A program made the position numbers and the translations under genes. The notes under the pieces were generated by a model that worked only from the letters and a program-made list of their open reading frames with translations, was not told the DNA's origin and searched no databases. A stretch of DNA of 64,000 nucleotides, taken from JACCVG01 sp963790245. GTDB taxonomy: Bacteria; Actinomycetota; Thermoleophilia; Solirubrobacterales; Thermoleophilaceae. This document shows positions 1 to 9,210 of the stretch, in pieces. The stretch lies in contig CAWBNP010000002.1 of assembly GCA_963790245.1 (NCBI GenBank), positions 620,001 to 684,000 on the forward strand, read 5' to 3'. Numbering within the stretch: position 1 is the first letter of the stretch; each line of letters opens with the position of its first letter.

Positions 1-2
1 TC

Positions 3-908
3 CGTCGTCCGCTGGACGTCGACCCAGCCGCAGCCGACATCGGCTTGATCGGGATCCCGTATAGCGGCGGCCAGCCGGTCGAGCGGACGCAGTACCTTGC
101 GCCGCGCGTTGTGCGCGGGATCTCGATGCAGTACGCGGGTCGGGCGCATCGCGAGCTTGGCCTCGACCCGTGGTCAGCCTGCAAGATCAATGACCTTGGA
201 GACGTGCCGTTACCCGGACTGCTCAATCCCGCGATGGCCGCCCAGGACATTCAGGATTTCTACGCCGGGGTGGGCGCCGCCGGCACGCGGCCGTGCGCCA
301 TCGGTGGCGACCATTCCGTCACCGGCCCGATCATCCGCGGGCTGGGCTCCGCCGAATCGAAGTTCGAGGCGCCATTCGGCCTGATCCACTTCGACTCCCA
401 CGTCGATACCTACCCCGGGGAGCTGTACGGCGCGGCGGTGCACACCGGAAACGCGGTGACGCTGCCGCTGGACGAGGGGCTGCTCGACCCCAAGCGCTGC
501 GTGCAAATCGGCATCCACGGCCACATGCCCGACCTGGCCATGGACGACCGCAGCCATGACGAGGGCATGCGGGTGATTGACATGGTGGAATTCGACGAGT
601 TGGGCGTTCGCGCTGTCGTTGAGGAGACTCGGTCGCGGATCGGAGATCAACCGGCCTACCTCACGTTCGACCTAGACGTGCTCGACATCCCGTGGGCCCC
701 TGCCGTCGCCGGAATGGAGCCGGGCGGTATGACGATGCGAGAGGCGCTGGGTGTCCTGCGCGGACTGCGCGGCCTGGACATCATCGGGGCCGACATCGTT
801 GAGTACGCGGCGCACAAGGACGGGCCGGGAATGGTGACCGGCGTCAACACGGCGGCGCTGATGTTCGAACTGATCACCTTGATGGCGGACCAGGCCGGAC
901 ACCCGTGA
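3..908 (+). CDS. Ureohydrolase (arginase/agmatinase superfamily), 5'-partial
   Basis: Predicted Mn-dependent hydrolase that removes urea from a guanidino compound such as agmatine or guanidinobutyrate. The exact substrate cannot be read. Metal-ligand motifs appear in order: GGDHS (about nt 303-317), HFDSHVD (about 388-408, the usual DAHxD with Ser for Ala) and FDLDVLD (about 666-686). The frame stays open to nt 3 with family-like residues (RRPLDVDP, then IGLIGIPY), so the true start lies left of the window; the TTG at 45 is probably internal. Ends with TGA at 906-908. No partner gene follows on the same strand. Confidence 0.9.
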   Translation, partial: RRPLDVDPAAADIGLIGIPYSGGQPVERTQYLAPRVVRGISMQYAGRAHRELGLDPWSACKINDLGDVPLPGLLNPAMAAQDIQDFYAGVGAAGTRPCAIGGDHSVTGPIIRGLGSAESKFEAPFGLIHFDSHVDTYPGELYGAAVHTGNAVTLPLDEGLLDPKRCVQIGIHGHMPDLAMDDRSHDEGMRVIDMVEFDELGVRAVVEETRSRIGDQPAYLTFDLDVLDIPWAPAVAGMEPGGMTMREALGVLRGLRGLDIIGADIVEYAAHKDGPGMVTGVNTAALMFELITLMADQAGHP

Positions 909-997
909 GACTTGGGCCGAAGTAGAAGGCGCGAACCCGCCCGGACCACCTTGCCGCACGAAACACCGTTTCCACTACGGGAGTCGAGGTGTTGGTG

Positions 998-2368
998 CTA
1001 GCAGCCGCGGGCCTCGAAATCGGCCGCAGTGGTGTAGGTCGACCGCGGGAGGTATGGGCCCATGACCTTCGGCTCGTCACCGGCTGCCGTCACGCGCTGG
1101 ATCGCGTGCTCGAAATCCGCGGAGACGAGCATGTTGCGCATGATCAGGAAGCCGTAGTCCCGGTCCCCGACGCCATCGCCGCGATCGCCCCAGTCCAGCC
1201 ACTCGAAGCCGCACTCGCGACGGGCGTTTGTCGGTCGATCTGCTCGGCGCGAAACCGCGATCGTGAAACGGCGGCCTTTGCCCAGCGGGACCTGTCGGTC
1301 GGCCAAGCAATCGGGTGTGAACGTGGTCACGCGCGACTCACCGCTGCAGAGTGACCAGAAGCGCATGTCGCCCCCACCCATGACCCGCTGGCCATCATGC
1401 GTGCGGGGCGTGCGCGGAAGCTTTCCGTGCACGCTGAGCACCGCACCGAACCGCCGGCTCAGGTGCGAGTAGACGTAGGCGCTGTCGCGATTGGAGTAGT
1501 TACCCCCGCGCACCGCCGGAGTCGCCGACCGCCGCAGCGCTCGGCCCGCGTCGGTGCAGTCGGTGATGACCGCGAGAGCGGCGAACTCGAACGTGAAGAA
1601 ACGCTCCCAGCCGGGCTGGCTATGGGCGGGATTGGTCGCGCCATCGCACGGTGGCGTCCGACGCACGGTCTCCCACTGCGCCTCGGGCGTCGAGTCGACC
1701 GTGATCCGGCGGTTGGCGTCGTTGATCACGGCACAGGCTTGGCGGCCGCGAAGGCGCGTGCCGTCATCGAGCACGAGTGCGATCCGGGGTAGGCCGGTAG
1801 CGCCGGTGAGGTCGAGTCCCTTGTCGGGCTCGTAGACGCGATACGCGACCTCGATCGCGGCGTCGCCCGCGCGCGCGTAGAGCGTGTTCTCGGCTCGAGA
1901 CCCGGCGGGCACGGGCGCGTCGAGCACGTTCACGTGCCAGGAGCGCTTACGAACGTCACGGCGCGCGCCCTCCCGGAACGGATTACTCGACGCCGGATCG
2001 GGGCGGACCCCGACATCGCTCAGGGTGTCGGTCGGAGCGGCGTCCGAGTAGGCGTTGAGCGACATATAGCGCGCCCGCGGATAGCGGCCGTGCAGCACCA
2101 GCCTTGAGCCCGCCGGCAGGCGAAAGCGCGAGAGCCAGTAGGTCGCCGACTCCTCCGGAAAGTTGAAATAGCGCCCGTCGAAGCCACGGGTCGTCTTGCG
2201 CTTGGTCGAGATCGGTCCCTCCCAGAAGCACGTTGCGAGTGCGGGCCGCTGCCCGGCGCCGCGATCGGCCGGTGGAGCGAGAGCCGGCCCGGGCATGAGC
2301 ATCACCGTGCCCAATGCGACTCCAAGCGATGCCGTGAACCAGCGCACGTCCGAATGGTTATCGCGCAT
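998..2368 (-). CDS. Exported protein of unknown function
   Basis: About 456 aa. The ATG at 2368 is preferred over an upstream TTG because it places a short charged N-terminus before a hydrophobic stretch (FTASLGVALGTVMLMPG) ending in ALA, a Sec signal peptide. The mature part has several Cys (CFWEGP, CDGAT, DCTDAG, LCSGES, DCLAD, ARRECGF), which suggests disulfides. A stretch around YFNFPEESATYWLSRF followed by YPRARYMSLNAY recalls DUF1214-type all-beta proteins, but this is weak. Convergent with the ureohydrolase; nothing in the context hints at function. Confidence 0.75.
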   Translation of the reverse strand: MRDNHSDVRWFTASLGVALGTVMLMPGPALAPPADRGAGQRPALATCFWEGPISTKRKTTRGFDGRYFNFPEESATYWLSRFRLPAGSRLVLHGRYPRARYMSLNAYSDAAPTDTLSDVGVRPDPASSNPFREGARRDVRKRSWHVNVLDAPVPAGSRAENTLYARAGDAAIEVAYRVYEPDKGLDLTGATGLPRIALVLDDGTRLRGRQACAVINDANRRITVDSTPEAQWETVRRTPPCDGATNPAHSQPGWERFFTFEFAALAVITDCTDAGRALRRSATPAVRGGNYSNRDSAYVYSHLSRRFGAVLSVHGKLPRTPRTHDGQRVMGGGDMRFWSLCSGESRVTTFTPDCLADRQVPLGKGRRFTIAVSRRADRPTNARRECGFEWLDWGDRGDGVGDRDYGFLIMRNMLVSADFEHAIQRVTAAGDEPKVMGPYLPRSTYTTAADFEARGC

Positions 2369-2493
2369 CAGGGGTCGCGTCAAACGTGGCGGGCAGGACT
2401 CCGACTAAGTCCGGGACTCTGACGCTCCGCGAGAGAGGGCGCTGAGGACACGACCGGAACCGCAGGATGGCGCTCGCCCGCGATACTGCTCGC

Positions 2494-2889
2494 GTGTCCC
2501 GAGCGGATGTCGAGGTCATCGCGAGAATGTACGAGGCCTTTCGCGCCGGAGACGGGGAGCGGCTAACCCTGTGCTTCGACGAAAAAGTCGTGGGCGACAC
2601 AACGGCGAACATCGATGGTCGACTCAGTCGCGGGCGGGAAGAGCTGTTCGGTGTCATCGGCGAGTGGGTCAGCGGTTTCGAGAACTGGAACGAGGAGATC
2701 GAGGCGATGCACGACCTCGACGGCCGAGTGTGCGTGGTCGCCGTTCAGCGCGGACGAGGTAAGGACAGCGGGATCGAGATCGCGACTCGTTATGCAGTGA
2801 TGTACGACGTTCGCGATGGAGTTATCACCCGGATGAAGCTCTACGGCGATCCCGACGAAGCTCTTGCAGAAGCTGAGGACGCCGGTTAG
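2494..2889 (+). CDS. SnoaL-like (NTF2-fold) protein
   Basis: About 131 aa. Start chosen at GTG 2494 because VSRADVEVIARMYEAF aligns with the MSQENVEVV opening of its paralogs in this window, and because GATACT lies 6 nt before it (likely -10 box, leaderless mRNA). The body has the usual SnoaL order: an N-terminal helix with AFRAGDGE, WNEEIEAM, a GRGKDSGIEI turn and a last strand VITRMKLYGD. It ends DPDEALAEAEDAG rather than the EALEAVGLSE tail of most other copies. Substrate and role unknown; the fold serves isomerases, cyclases and ligand-binding proteins. Confidence 0.85.
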   Translation: MSRADVEVIARMYEAFRAGDGERLTLCFDEKVVGDTTANIDGRLSRGREELFGVIGEWVSGFENWNEEIEAMHDLDGRVCVVAVQRGRGKDSGIEIATRYAVMYDVRDGVITRMKLYGDPDEALAEAEDAG

Positions 2890-3067
2890 AACACGGTCCC
2901 GCACCCGCTCGAGCCAGCGCACATCGCCTCGGCCCTCACCAGACCAGGAGTTTGTTGCACTCTCGGTAGCGCGTTCCAAGCAAAGCTCGGCTGATGCGGC
3001 GGAAACGTAGCGTTCGGTGCCTAACTCCGTGTCTCTCGAAGTGACTTCGGTCGACCAGGACAGCCGA

Positions 3068-3289
3068 CTAAGGGCGCTGCGCGAGCGTAGAGGGTCGCGG
3101 CGCGTAATAGGAGCACTCATAGTGAATCTTCTGGCCGCGCCAGCGGGGATCGCTGTCGGCCACCCTGTGGCCACAGATAAAGCACTTCGGCGCGCGGGCG
3201 CGACGAATGAGTCGCTCGCCGGGGCCCAGCAGGCGCAAGGGGCTGAGCGCTGTTGCTCCGCCTGCTGGGGTTTTGGAGGAGTCAGTCAT
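3068..3289 (-). CDS. Small Cys-containing protein, possible zinc ribbon
   Basis: 73 aa, not assigned to a named family. A CFICGHRV knuckle followed about 20 residues later by HYEC gives a CxxC...HxxxC set that could bind one zinc. The N-terminal half is basic (GPGERLIRRARAPK). The Cys/His spacing and the clean ATG favour a real gene over a GC-rich shadow frame, but no ribosome site is obvious. It lies between two SnoaL genes. Confidence 0.45.
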   Translation of the reverse strand: MTDSSKTPAGGATALSPLRLLGPGERLIRRARAPKCFICGHRVADSDPRWRGQKIHYECSYYAPRPSTLAQRP

Positions 3290-3378
3290 GGCTCTCTGCG
3301 TGTACTTACGCGAGCGAGCCCCCTATGGATGCCTCCCGGATGGGCGCCGTCCTCACGGCTATGTCCTTCGGGCCCGCT

Positions 3379-3466
3379 CCAAAGTGGTACCTGCAGGAGT
3401 TGCGGGCTCGAATCGCGGGCGCGATCCGTCGCCGGGAGTGACGCTTGAAGCGTCGAGCAACTGCGG
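3379..3466 (+). repeat. tRNA-Pro-associated repeat, right-arm fragment (copy G)
   Basis: Starts in AAAGTGGTACCTG, the right half of the GGTACC inverted repeat seen in full copies, and runs through CGGGCTCGAATCGCGGGC, GGGAGTGACGC and CGTCGAGCAACTGCGG. The last part abuts the stop codon of the SnoaL gene at 3467. The same order (CGAATC, then TCGAGCA, CTGCGGC, then CCGACAG) is seen at 35130-35200. The tRNA half and left hairpin are missing here. Confidence 0.5.
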
Positions 3467-3874
3467 TCAGCGGTCTGACTCCGACAGGCCCACGGCCCCG
3501 AGGGCTTCAATCTTCGTTGCGAATTCCTGCATTCGAGTAATCAACCCATCGTGTACCGTCGCGACCTGGAACCACTCCACATTCAGGTCGATGCCGCTGG
3601 CCTGGCCGGAACCGAAGACCTTGAGCTCGGCGAGAACGTTGTCCTGTCCGAGGGCGGTCAGGGCGGCGACATGGATGCGCATGCGACCTATTACCCCCGC
3701 CCGCTCTCGGAGGCGCGCGATCACCGCTGTGCGGCCCTGGACGACGACACGATCTGGTAACACCGTCGCCTCGCACCATTCGATCTCGGGATGCCAGTCC
3801 GTACCGGGTTCGATCGCGCCCGTATTCCATTCGACGAAGTAGCGCCGCACGACCTCCACGTTCTCCTGGCTCAT
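3467..3874 (-). CDS. SnoaL-like (NTF2-fold) protein
   Basis: 135 aa, a typical member of the window's SnoaL family: MSQENVEVVRRYFVEW opening, DWHPEIEW, GRTAVIARLRE, and a C-terminus EALGAVGLSE followed by three extra residues (SDR) where the original TAG is lost. CAATACT sits about 8 nt before the ATG in a block (GCGCAATACTGCGCA) shared with the SnoaL genes at 13885 and 48258, so it probably has a leaderless promoter. Its 3' end abuts the repeat at 3379-3466. Function unknown. Confidence 0.85.
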   Translation of the reverse strand: MSQENVEVVRRYFVEWNTGAIEPGTDWHPEIEWCEATVLPDRVVVQGRTAVIARLRERAGVIGRMRIHVAALTALGQDNVLAELKVFGSGQASGIDLNVEWFQVATVHDGLITRMQEFATKIEALGAVGLSESDR

Positions 3875-4033
3875 CGTCTGCGCAGTATTGCGCCTTCTGT
3901 CGGACTTTCGAGGCCGCCGGAAGGGTCTCCGAGACCACAGAATCGATCGTGCGGATTCCCATCACGATCGAGAGCTCCTAGCGGCCTCGGCTCAAAGCTT
4001 GCCCAGCCCAGTGGGTAGAGTCGCGCCCGTTAG

Positions 4034-4435
4034 ATGCCTTACCCGGGTCGGGGCACCGCCGCCGCTGAGCGCCACCTTCGGTGGCTGCTTCGGACGGGCG
4101 GGACAGTCGCGGCCCTGGCGGGGATGCACACGGTTCTCGCCGGCGGGCGCTCCTTCCCGCCGTGGGAACTGAGCGATCCCCCGGTTGAGAGTGAGCTGCG
4201 CTACTACGCCGGGTTCTACGCGGCCTTTGGTGCATTTGCGCTCCGCACGGCCGCTCGCAAGAGGGTGGATGCAGGAGAAGTCCGCTCGGTCGGGTCGGCG
4301 CTCCTTCTCGCGGGTTTCGGAAGGGCCGCTGGATGGCGCCGGGTTGGTCGGCCGCACCCACTCCAGCAGGTCCTGCTGGCGATCGAGTTGACGCTGCCCG
4401 TCGCCTTGTTCCACGAGAGCAGAGGGCTCACATAG
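4034..4435 (+). CDS. DUF4345-type integral membrane protein
   Basis: 133 aa. Matches the DUF4345 pattern: ELRYYAGFYAAFGAFAL in the middle, VGSALLLAGFGRAAGW, then VGRPHPLQQVLLAIELTLPVAL. Three or four membrane segments are likely. The family is widespread in bacteria with no established function. The start ATG 4034 lies about 13 nt after TAGAGT. No same-strand partner is close; the esterase begins 200 bp downstream. Confidence 0.75.
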   Translation: MPYPGRGTAAAERHLRWLLRTGGTVAALAGMHTVLAGGRSFPPWELSDPPVESELRYYAGFYAAFGAFALRTAARKRVDAGEVRSVGSALLLAGFGRAAGWRRVGRPHPLQQVLLAIELTLPVALFHESRGLT

Positions 4436-4634
4436 TCGACCGACTCCCTTCGGCGGCCTAACCGCCAGGCCCCGTACTTCAGCGGGGCGGCGCACCAATA
4501 GTTCTCGCTGTCAGAACGAAATGGTCGCCAGCGGCCGCTGGTACGAGGTTTGGTCCCTTGGATACCGCGTGGCTGGCCGTGGGCAACCCGCACGCTCGCG
4601 CTGGTCACGGGTGCGAGCCCCTAACCTTCGACAT

Positions 4635-5801
4635 ATGCACCGACCAGCCCTTCTGCTGATCGTGCTCGCTGTGGCCATGTCCGGCTCCCCTGCGTACGCC
4701 TCGCGGCTCACGGCCGTGCCCACGCCCAGCCGCTTCGTCGATCCGTCGAGGGTTGTCTTCAACGGGGCCGACCACCCGAGCAGGCTCATGGCCAACGTCC
4801 TGTTGCCCGACGACTACAAGCGATCGCGCCGCTACCCGGTCCTGTATTTGCTGCACGGAGTCGGCGACGCCTACGACGACTGGGCCGACCCGCGTAAGGG
4901 GGACATCGCCGAGGTCGCCAAAGGCTTTCCGGGGATCATCGTCATGCCCGAGGGCGCCCGCGGCTTCTACACGGATTGGTTCAACAAGGGTCTTCGCGGC
5001 GACCCGGCCTGGGAGTCCTACGACCTCAAGGAACTAATCCCCATCGTGGAGCGGCGATTCCCGATCAGGGCCGGACGCCGCTGGCACGCGATCGCGGGGT
5101 TTTCGATGGGCGGGTTCGGTGCGACCTATCTGGCCACGCAGCGGCCCGGCTACTTCGGTACCTCGATGACCTCCCAGGGGTTCGTGTCGATCCAGCGGCC
5201 CGAGCTGGAGGTCGGTCTCCCGTTGGTCGGGCAGGTCAACTACGCCGACATCTACGGGCCGCGAGACGGCCCCTACGCCACCGGCCACAACCCGGTCAAG
5301 CTGACCGACAACCTCCGCCATACACGTCTCTACGTCACAGTCGGAGACGGCACAGACCCGGAGCAGCGCAGTTCGCTCAACAGCCAGCTTGCCGGCGGGC
5401 CCGTCGAGGCGGCCCTGCGGCTGCAGTCCGACGAGCTTGCGGCGGCGGCGCGAGCGTCGAGCGTCGATATGACCTACGTCGTGCAGCCGGGCGTTCACGA
5501 TTGGCCGTTTCGTCGTGACCACCTTCGCGACGCGATCGCCTGGGGGCTGTTCGAAAAGGTCCCCGAGCACCCGCGCCGTTGGACCTATAGGACGGTGAGC
5601 AGGACGGGCAACATGTGGGGCCTTCGCTTCCGGTTCTCCCGGCCACCCGCGACCGTCGAGCGATTCGAGCGCGACGGGCGATGGCTGCGCGGCCAGGGCT
5701 CCGGCCAGGTGAGGATCCGAACCCGGTCAGGGCGGTCGTTCACCGAAACGCTTCCCTTCGCCCGGCGCCTGACGCGGCGTGCTCTAGAAGACCGGGGCTG
5801 A
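4635..5801 (+). CDS. Secreted esterase, alpha/beta hydrolase (esterase D / antigen 85-like)
   Basis: About 388 aa. Start ATG 4635 gives a signal peptide (LLLIVLAVAMSG, cleavage near AYA|SRL) and lies 7 nt after TAACCT, so a leaderless start is likely. Features of the PF00756-type esterases: YPVLYLLHGVGDAYDDW, IIVMPEGA, nucleophile elbow GFSMGG, GDGTDPEQ around the acid residue and a late His in GVHDWPFRRDHL. The C-terminal 80 residues (TYRTVSRTGNMWG to the end) look like a small beta add-on domain. Acts outside the membrane on an unknown ester; acyl-transferase activity is also possible. Confidence 0.85.
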   Translation: MHRPALLLIVLAVAMSGSPAYASRLTAVPTPSRFVDPSRVVFNGADHPSRLMANVLLPDDYKRSRRYPVLYLLHGVGDAYDDWADPRKGDIAEVAKGFPGIIVMPEGARGFYTDWFNKGLRGDPAWESYDLKELIPIVERRFPIRAGRRWHAIAGFSMGGFGATYLATQRPGYFGTSMTSQGFVSIQRPELEVGLPLVGQVNYADIYGPRDGPYATGHNPVKLTDNLRHTRLYVTVGDGTDPEQRSSLNSQLAGGPVEAALRLQSDELAAAARASSVDMTYVVQPGVHDWPFRRDHLRDAIAWGLFEKVPEHPRRWTYRTVSRTGNMWGLRFRFSRPPATVERFERDGRWLRGQGSGQVRIRTRSGRSFTETLPFARRLTRRALEDRG

Positions 5802-5875
5802 GCGCCCGCCGCGGGGTTCCTGACGAGCTCCCGACTCCAGCGTCGCGAAAGCCGCGCACAGCGGTGCCTCGCTGC

Positions 5876-7174
5876 CTACTCAGACGAGGCGCGTGCCGGT
5901 CGGTTGAGCAGAAGCCGTTCGAGTGGCGTAGCCGTAATCCCGTGCAGGACTATCGAGAGAACGACGCAGAGGGCCATCGTCCAGAACACGGTCAGATTCT
6001 CCGCCGGAGTCAGCGCACCCAGTCCGATCACAGCTGCCGCGTAGTAGATCGAGCCGATTCCACGAACACCAAACCACGCGATGAACGCCTTCTCGCGGAA
6101 GGGAATGCCCGAGCGCAGCGAAGCCGCGAAAACGGCGATTGGACGGATGACGAACAGCAGACCGAGGGCCAGCACCCAGGCGAGCGGGCCGATCTGCAGC
6201 AGCCCCTCAAGCGAGAGCATGCTGCCGAGCGTGAGGACAAGTGCAAGCTCACCAAAGTGCTCCACCGTCTGAGCGCCGTCGTGCACGCCCTGGTTGTAAT
6301 CGTGGGAGCGCTCGTACCTGCGGAATGCAAGGCCACCGACGAACGCCGCGATGAACCCATACCCAGACAATGCCTCGCAGGCCCCGTAGATCAGCAGGAC
6401 GGCTGCGATGGCAGCCCAGCCGTCGAAATGATCGGAGAGGAACCTGCGGTCACGAAGTCTCACGCCGAGCCCGGCGATCCCGTAGCCCATAACAGCGCCG
6501 AGCAGGACCCCGATGAGGATCTTGTAGGCGACGTCCTCGAGCACCCATGTGGTCAAGCCTTCAAATTCCCCGCTCGCGAACAAAACGCCGAGCAGCAGGA
6601 ACGGATAGGCCAGACCGTCATTTAGTCCGGCCTCGCCCGTCAGTGCGAAGTTGGCATCACGCTCGGTTTCGTCCTCATCCGGTGGTCCGACGCCGACGTC
6701 CCCGGCCAGCACCGGGTCGGTCGGGGCCAAGACCGCACCGAGGATCAGCGCCGCGCCGATCGAGAGGCCAAGCAGCTCGCTGGCCAGGAGCGCAACGGCT
6801 GCGATCGTCAGCGGCATCGCGACCACAAGCAGCGCGATGACCACGCGCCACTCTCGGAACGCGAGCTTTCGGTCGAGCTTGAGACCTGTCCCGAAGAGCG
6901 CCACTACTACAACGAGTTCGCTGACGCGCTCCAGGAGCCCGGCATCACGAATCGGATCAATCCAATCCAGGCCGAGCACCTGGATGCCGATCGCCGCCAG
7001 GATCCCAAGGACCAGATAGATCAGGCTGGCGGAGAAAGCCCGGTTGCCTTGGTGGGTCAGGGCGCCGATCGCAGCAAGCACCGCCACGCCAAGAAAGAAC
7101 AGGCCGAGCGCGTAGGGCTCGGCGAGGGACAGGCCCGGCGCGGCCGCGCTCAACGGTTCGTTTGAGGAGCTCAT
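5876..7174 (-). CDS. Cation:proton antiporter, CPA1/NhaP type
   Basis: 432 aa with about 12 hydrophobic segments. Family marks: VALFGTGLKLDRKLAF, the core ILGAVLAPTDPVLAGDV, FALTGEAGLNDGLAYPFLL containing the ND pair, and the late WFGVRGIGSIYYAA with its conserved Arg. Exchanges Na+ or K+ for protons across the cytoplasmic membrane. The C-terminus is short, with no cytoplasmic TrkA domain. Convergent with the esterase; the two genes end about 75 bp apart. Confidence 0.92.
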   Translation of the reverse strand: MSSSNEPLSAAAPGLSLAEPYALGLFFLGVAVLAAIGALTHQGNRAFSASLIYLVLGILAAIGIQVLGLDWIDPIRDAGLLERVSELVVVVALFGTGLKLDRKLAFREWRVVIALLVVAMPLTIAAVALLASELLGLSIGAALILGAVLAPTDPVLAGDVGVGPPDEDETERDANFALTGEAGLNDGLAYPFLLLGVLFASGEFEGLTTWVLEDVAYKILIGVLLGAVMGYGIAGLGVRLRDRRFLSDHFDGWAAIAAVLLIYGACEALSGYGFIAAFVGGLAFRRYERSHDYNQGVHDGAQTVEHFGELALVLTLGSMLSLEGLLQIGPLAWVLALGLLFVIRPIAVFAASLRSGIPFREKAFIAWFGVRGIGSIYYAAAVIGLGALTPAENLTVFWTMALCVVLSIVLHGITATPLERLLLNRPARASSE

Positions 7175-7415
7175 ATGCAGGCTTCAGTCTGACCGGATCG
7201 CCACGGTATGCCATCGGCCGCGATTCCCCCTACCTGCACGGAGCTGGCGCTCGACCGGGCTACGCAGCGCCCCGAGCCTGATCGCCTGCTCCGGTGGGTC
7301 TGGTCTTTGGTATGGCTCCAACTCGCTAGTCGTCGATCCTTTCGCGATGTCCTTGTCGAGCTTGGGCTTGACACTATGCTCAACGCCATGCGAGTCAAGC
7401 GGTAAGGGGATCGAC

Positions 7416-7916
7416 GTGCGGCGGCTGGGACTTCGCGTGTGCGTGCTGGTGGTGCTTGTCGCCGCCGCGGCCCTCGGTGCCGCTTGCGCCGGCGGCGATG
7501 ACCAGCCAGCGACGACGGGGCAGCGCGGTGCGGAGCGCATCACGCTTGCAAACGGCCTTCAACCGCGCGGCGCGTCCGGCCGTACGCTGGCACTTTCACG
7601 CGTGGAGGTTCCGCCTGATGTAAGCCTTCCGCTGCACACTCACGCGGGCACCCAGGTCGCCTATGTCGAGCGGGGAACGTTGACCTTCAGCGTGAAGACG
7701 GGCTCGGTGGAGGTGATGCGCGGCTCCCCCGACCAGACCCCGAAGGTCGTACGCAGGATCGGACCCGGCGAAACCAGGACGATCGAGCCGGGTGAGTGGA
7801 TCGTCGAACAGCCCTCCGTCATCCACCAGGGATCGAACGAGGGCGACGAGACCGTGGTGATCCTGCTTTCGACGCTGTTCGAGGGCGGGGCCGCGCCGGC
7901 GATTCCCGCCGAGTAG
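7416..7916 (+). CDS. Cupin-domain lipoprotein
   Basis: About 166 aa. GTG 7416 is preferred because it is followed at once by a lipoprotein signal (VRRLGLRVCVLVVLVAAAA, lipobox LGAAC), with an AAGGGG ribosome site about 7 nt upstream. The single cupin barrel shows LPLHTHAGTQVAYVERG (His ligands) and the second motif around PGEWIVEQPSVIHQG. Probably anchored outside the membrane; a sugar-, sensor- or small-molecule-binding role cannot be told apart. Confidence 0.8.
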   Translation: MRRLGLRVCVLVVLVAAAALGAACAGGDDQPATTGQRGAERITLANGLQPRGASGRTLALSRVEVPPDVSLPLHTHAGTQVAYVERGTLTFSVKTGSVEVMRGSPDQTPKVVRRIGPGETRTIEPGEWIVEQPSVIHQGSNEGDETVVILLSTLFEGGAAPAIPAE

Positions 7917-7972
7917 CGGCGTGGCGGGCCACAGAGTGATGATCGGAACCACCCGCAAGTCGCCGTGGTCGC

Positions 7973-9109
7973 TTAGGGGCGATTGGCGCGAGCGACAGCG
8001 CGCCAGGCGACATCGGAGGCGACCTGGCGGTCTGAAGGGCGTTCCTCGGCGTTGACGAAGACGGCGATCGTGGTCGCGCTCGCGCGCTCGCGCCAGACCT
8101 CGGTCTCGTAGCCGCCGTAGGCGCCGGTGTGGCCGATCCAGGTCTGCCCGCCCCAGTAGCTGCGCTCGAGGCCAAGACCGTAGTCCCGGCGGCCACGGGG
8201 GAGCGCCTGCGCGAGGCTCGCCGCGGAGAGGACCCGACCGCCGAGGATCCCGTCGAACGCGAGCGCGAGCTCGGGCGCCGTCGCGACAAGGCCGCCGTCG
8301 GTCCAGGTCTCGCCCCAGTAGTCGCTCGCGACCGAGCCGTCGCCGGGCGCGATATCCCGCCAGCGCCCGCGACCCTTCACCAGGTGCGGATGAGCGAAGG
8401 CGCTCGCCGGCCGGCTTCGGTAGCGAAAGCTGGCCTGGCTGAGCCCAAGCGGCCTCGCGATTCGCTCGAGGAATGCCTGCTCGATACTCACCCCGGCGGC
8501 CCTCGCGATCACCGGTCCGGCCGCAACGAAACCGCTGTTGGAGTACTCAAAGCGCCGGCCCGGCGCGAAGTCGAGGCCGTCGATCCGCGCGAGCACCTCT
8601 CCGGGCGTCCAGACGTGGGCGGGGTTCCGGGCGGCCACCCGCTCGACGTAGCCGTCCTCGAAGTAGTCCGCGAGGCCGCTTCGGTGGGAGAGCAGCATCC
8701 GCAGGGTTATCCGCGACGCCCCGGGCAGGGCGGGGAGCGCGGCAGCGATCGGCCGATCGAGGTCGACCCGGCCCTCCTCGGCGAGATCGAGCGCGATCGC
8801 TGCAACGACCGCCTTGGTCGTCGAGGCGACCGGCATCAAGCTCTGCGCGACCATCGGCCTTCCCGGCCGGCCGCGCACTGCCCGCCCGCTGCCGCCCGAC
8901 CAGAGAAGCGTGCCGCCGCGGACGATCGCCGCCGAGAGCCCCGGCACGTTCGCTGCTCGGCGAGCCCGGTCAAGCGCGGCGGTGAGATCCTCCTGCGCGC
9001 GCGGTGAGAGCTCCGGCGCAATCGCGCTCGCGCCCTGGGCGCAGCCAATCGCCAGAACGCTTGAACCCACGGCAAGAGCGACGCCGACTCGGATCGCCAC
9101 CCTGCCCAT
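7973..9109 (-). CDS. Serine hydrolase, class C beta-lactamase family (S12)
   Basis: 378 aa exported protein: N-terminal hydrophobic signal VGVALAVGSSVLAIGC with a possible lipobox at the Cys. Active-site motifs of the penicillin-binding/beta-lactamase fold: SxxK in VASTTKAVV, YxN in EYSNSG and HTG in GHTGAYGG. Family members include D-aminopeptidases and esterases, so resistance cannot be assumed. TAGGAT lies 6 nt before the ATG (likely leaderless). Confidence 0.9.
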   Translation of the reverse strand: MGRVAIRVGVALAVGSSVLAIGCAQGASAIAPELSPRAQEDLTAALDRARRAANVPGLSAAIVRGGTLLWSGGSGRAVRGRPGRPMVAQSLMPVASTTKAVVAAIALDLAEEGRVDLDRPIAAALPALPGASRITLRMLLSHRSGLADYFEDGYVERVAARNPAHVWTPGEVLARIDGLDFAPGRRFEYSNSGFVAAGPVIARAAGVSIEQAFLERIARPLGLSQASFRYRSRPASAFAHPHLVKGRGRWRDIAPGDGSVASDYWGETWTDGGLVATAPELALAFDGILGGRVLSAASLAQALPRGRRDYGLGLERSYWGGQTWIGHTGAYGGYETEVWRERASATTIAVFVNAEERPSDRQVASDVAWRAVARANRP

Positions 9110-9210
9110 CGCTCGATCCTATGCCGGTGGACTGCTGGCGGCCACCTCACTTCGACGGGTATCGACCCGCCTGCCAGCGTGTCCAAGAACCCAAGATGGG
9201 TACACCGCCC

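Noticed and set aside
7973..9109. Calling the S12 protein an antibiotic-resistance beta-lactamase
   Set aside because: The SxxK, YxN and HTG motifs define only the fold family; many members are peptidases or esterases.
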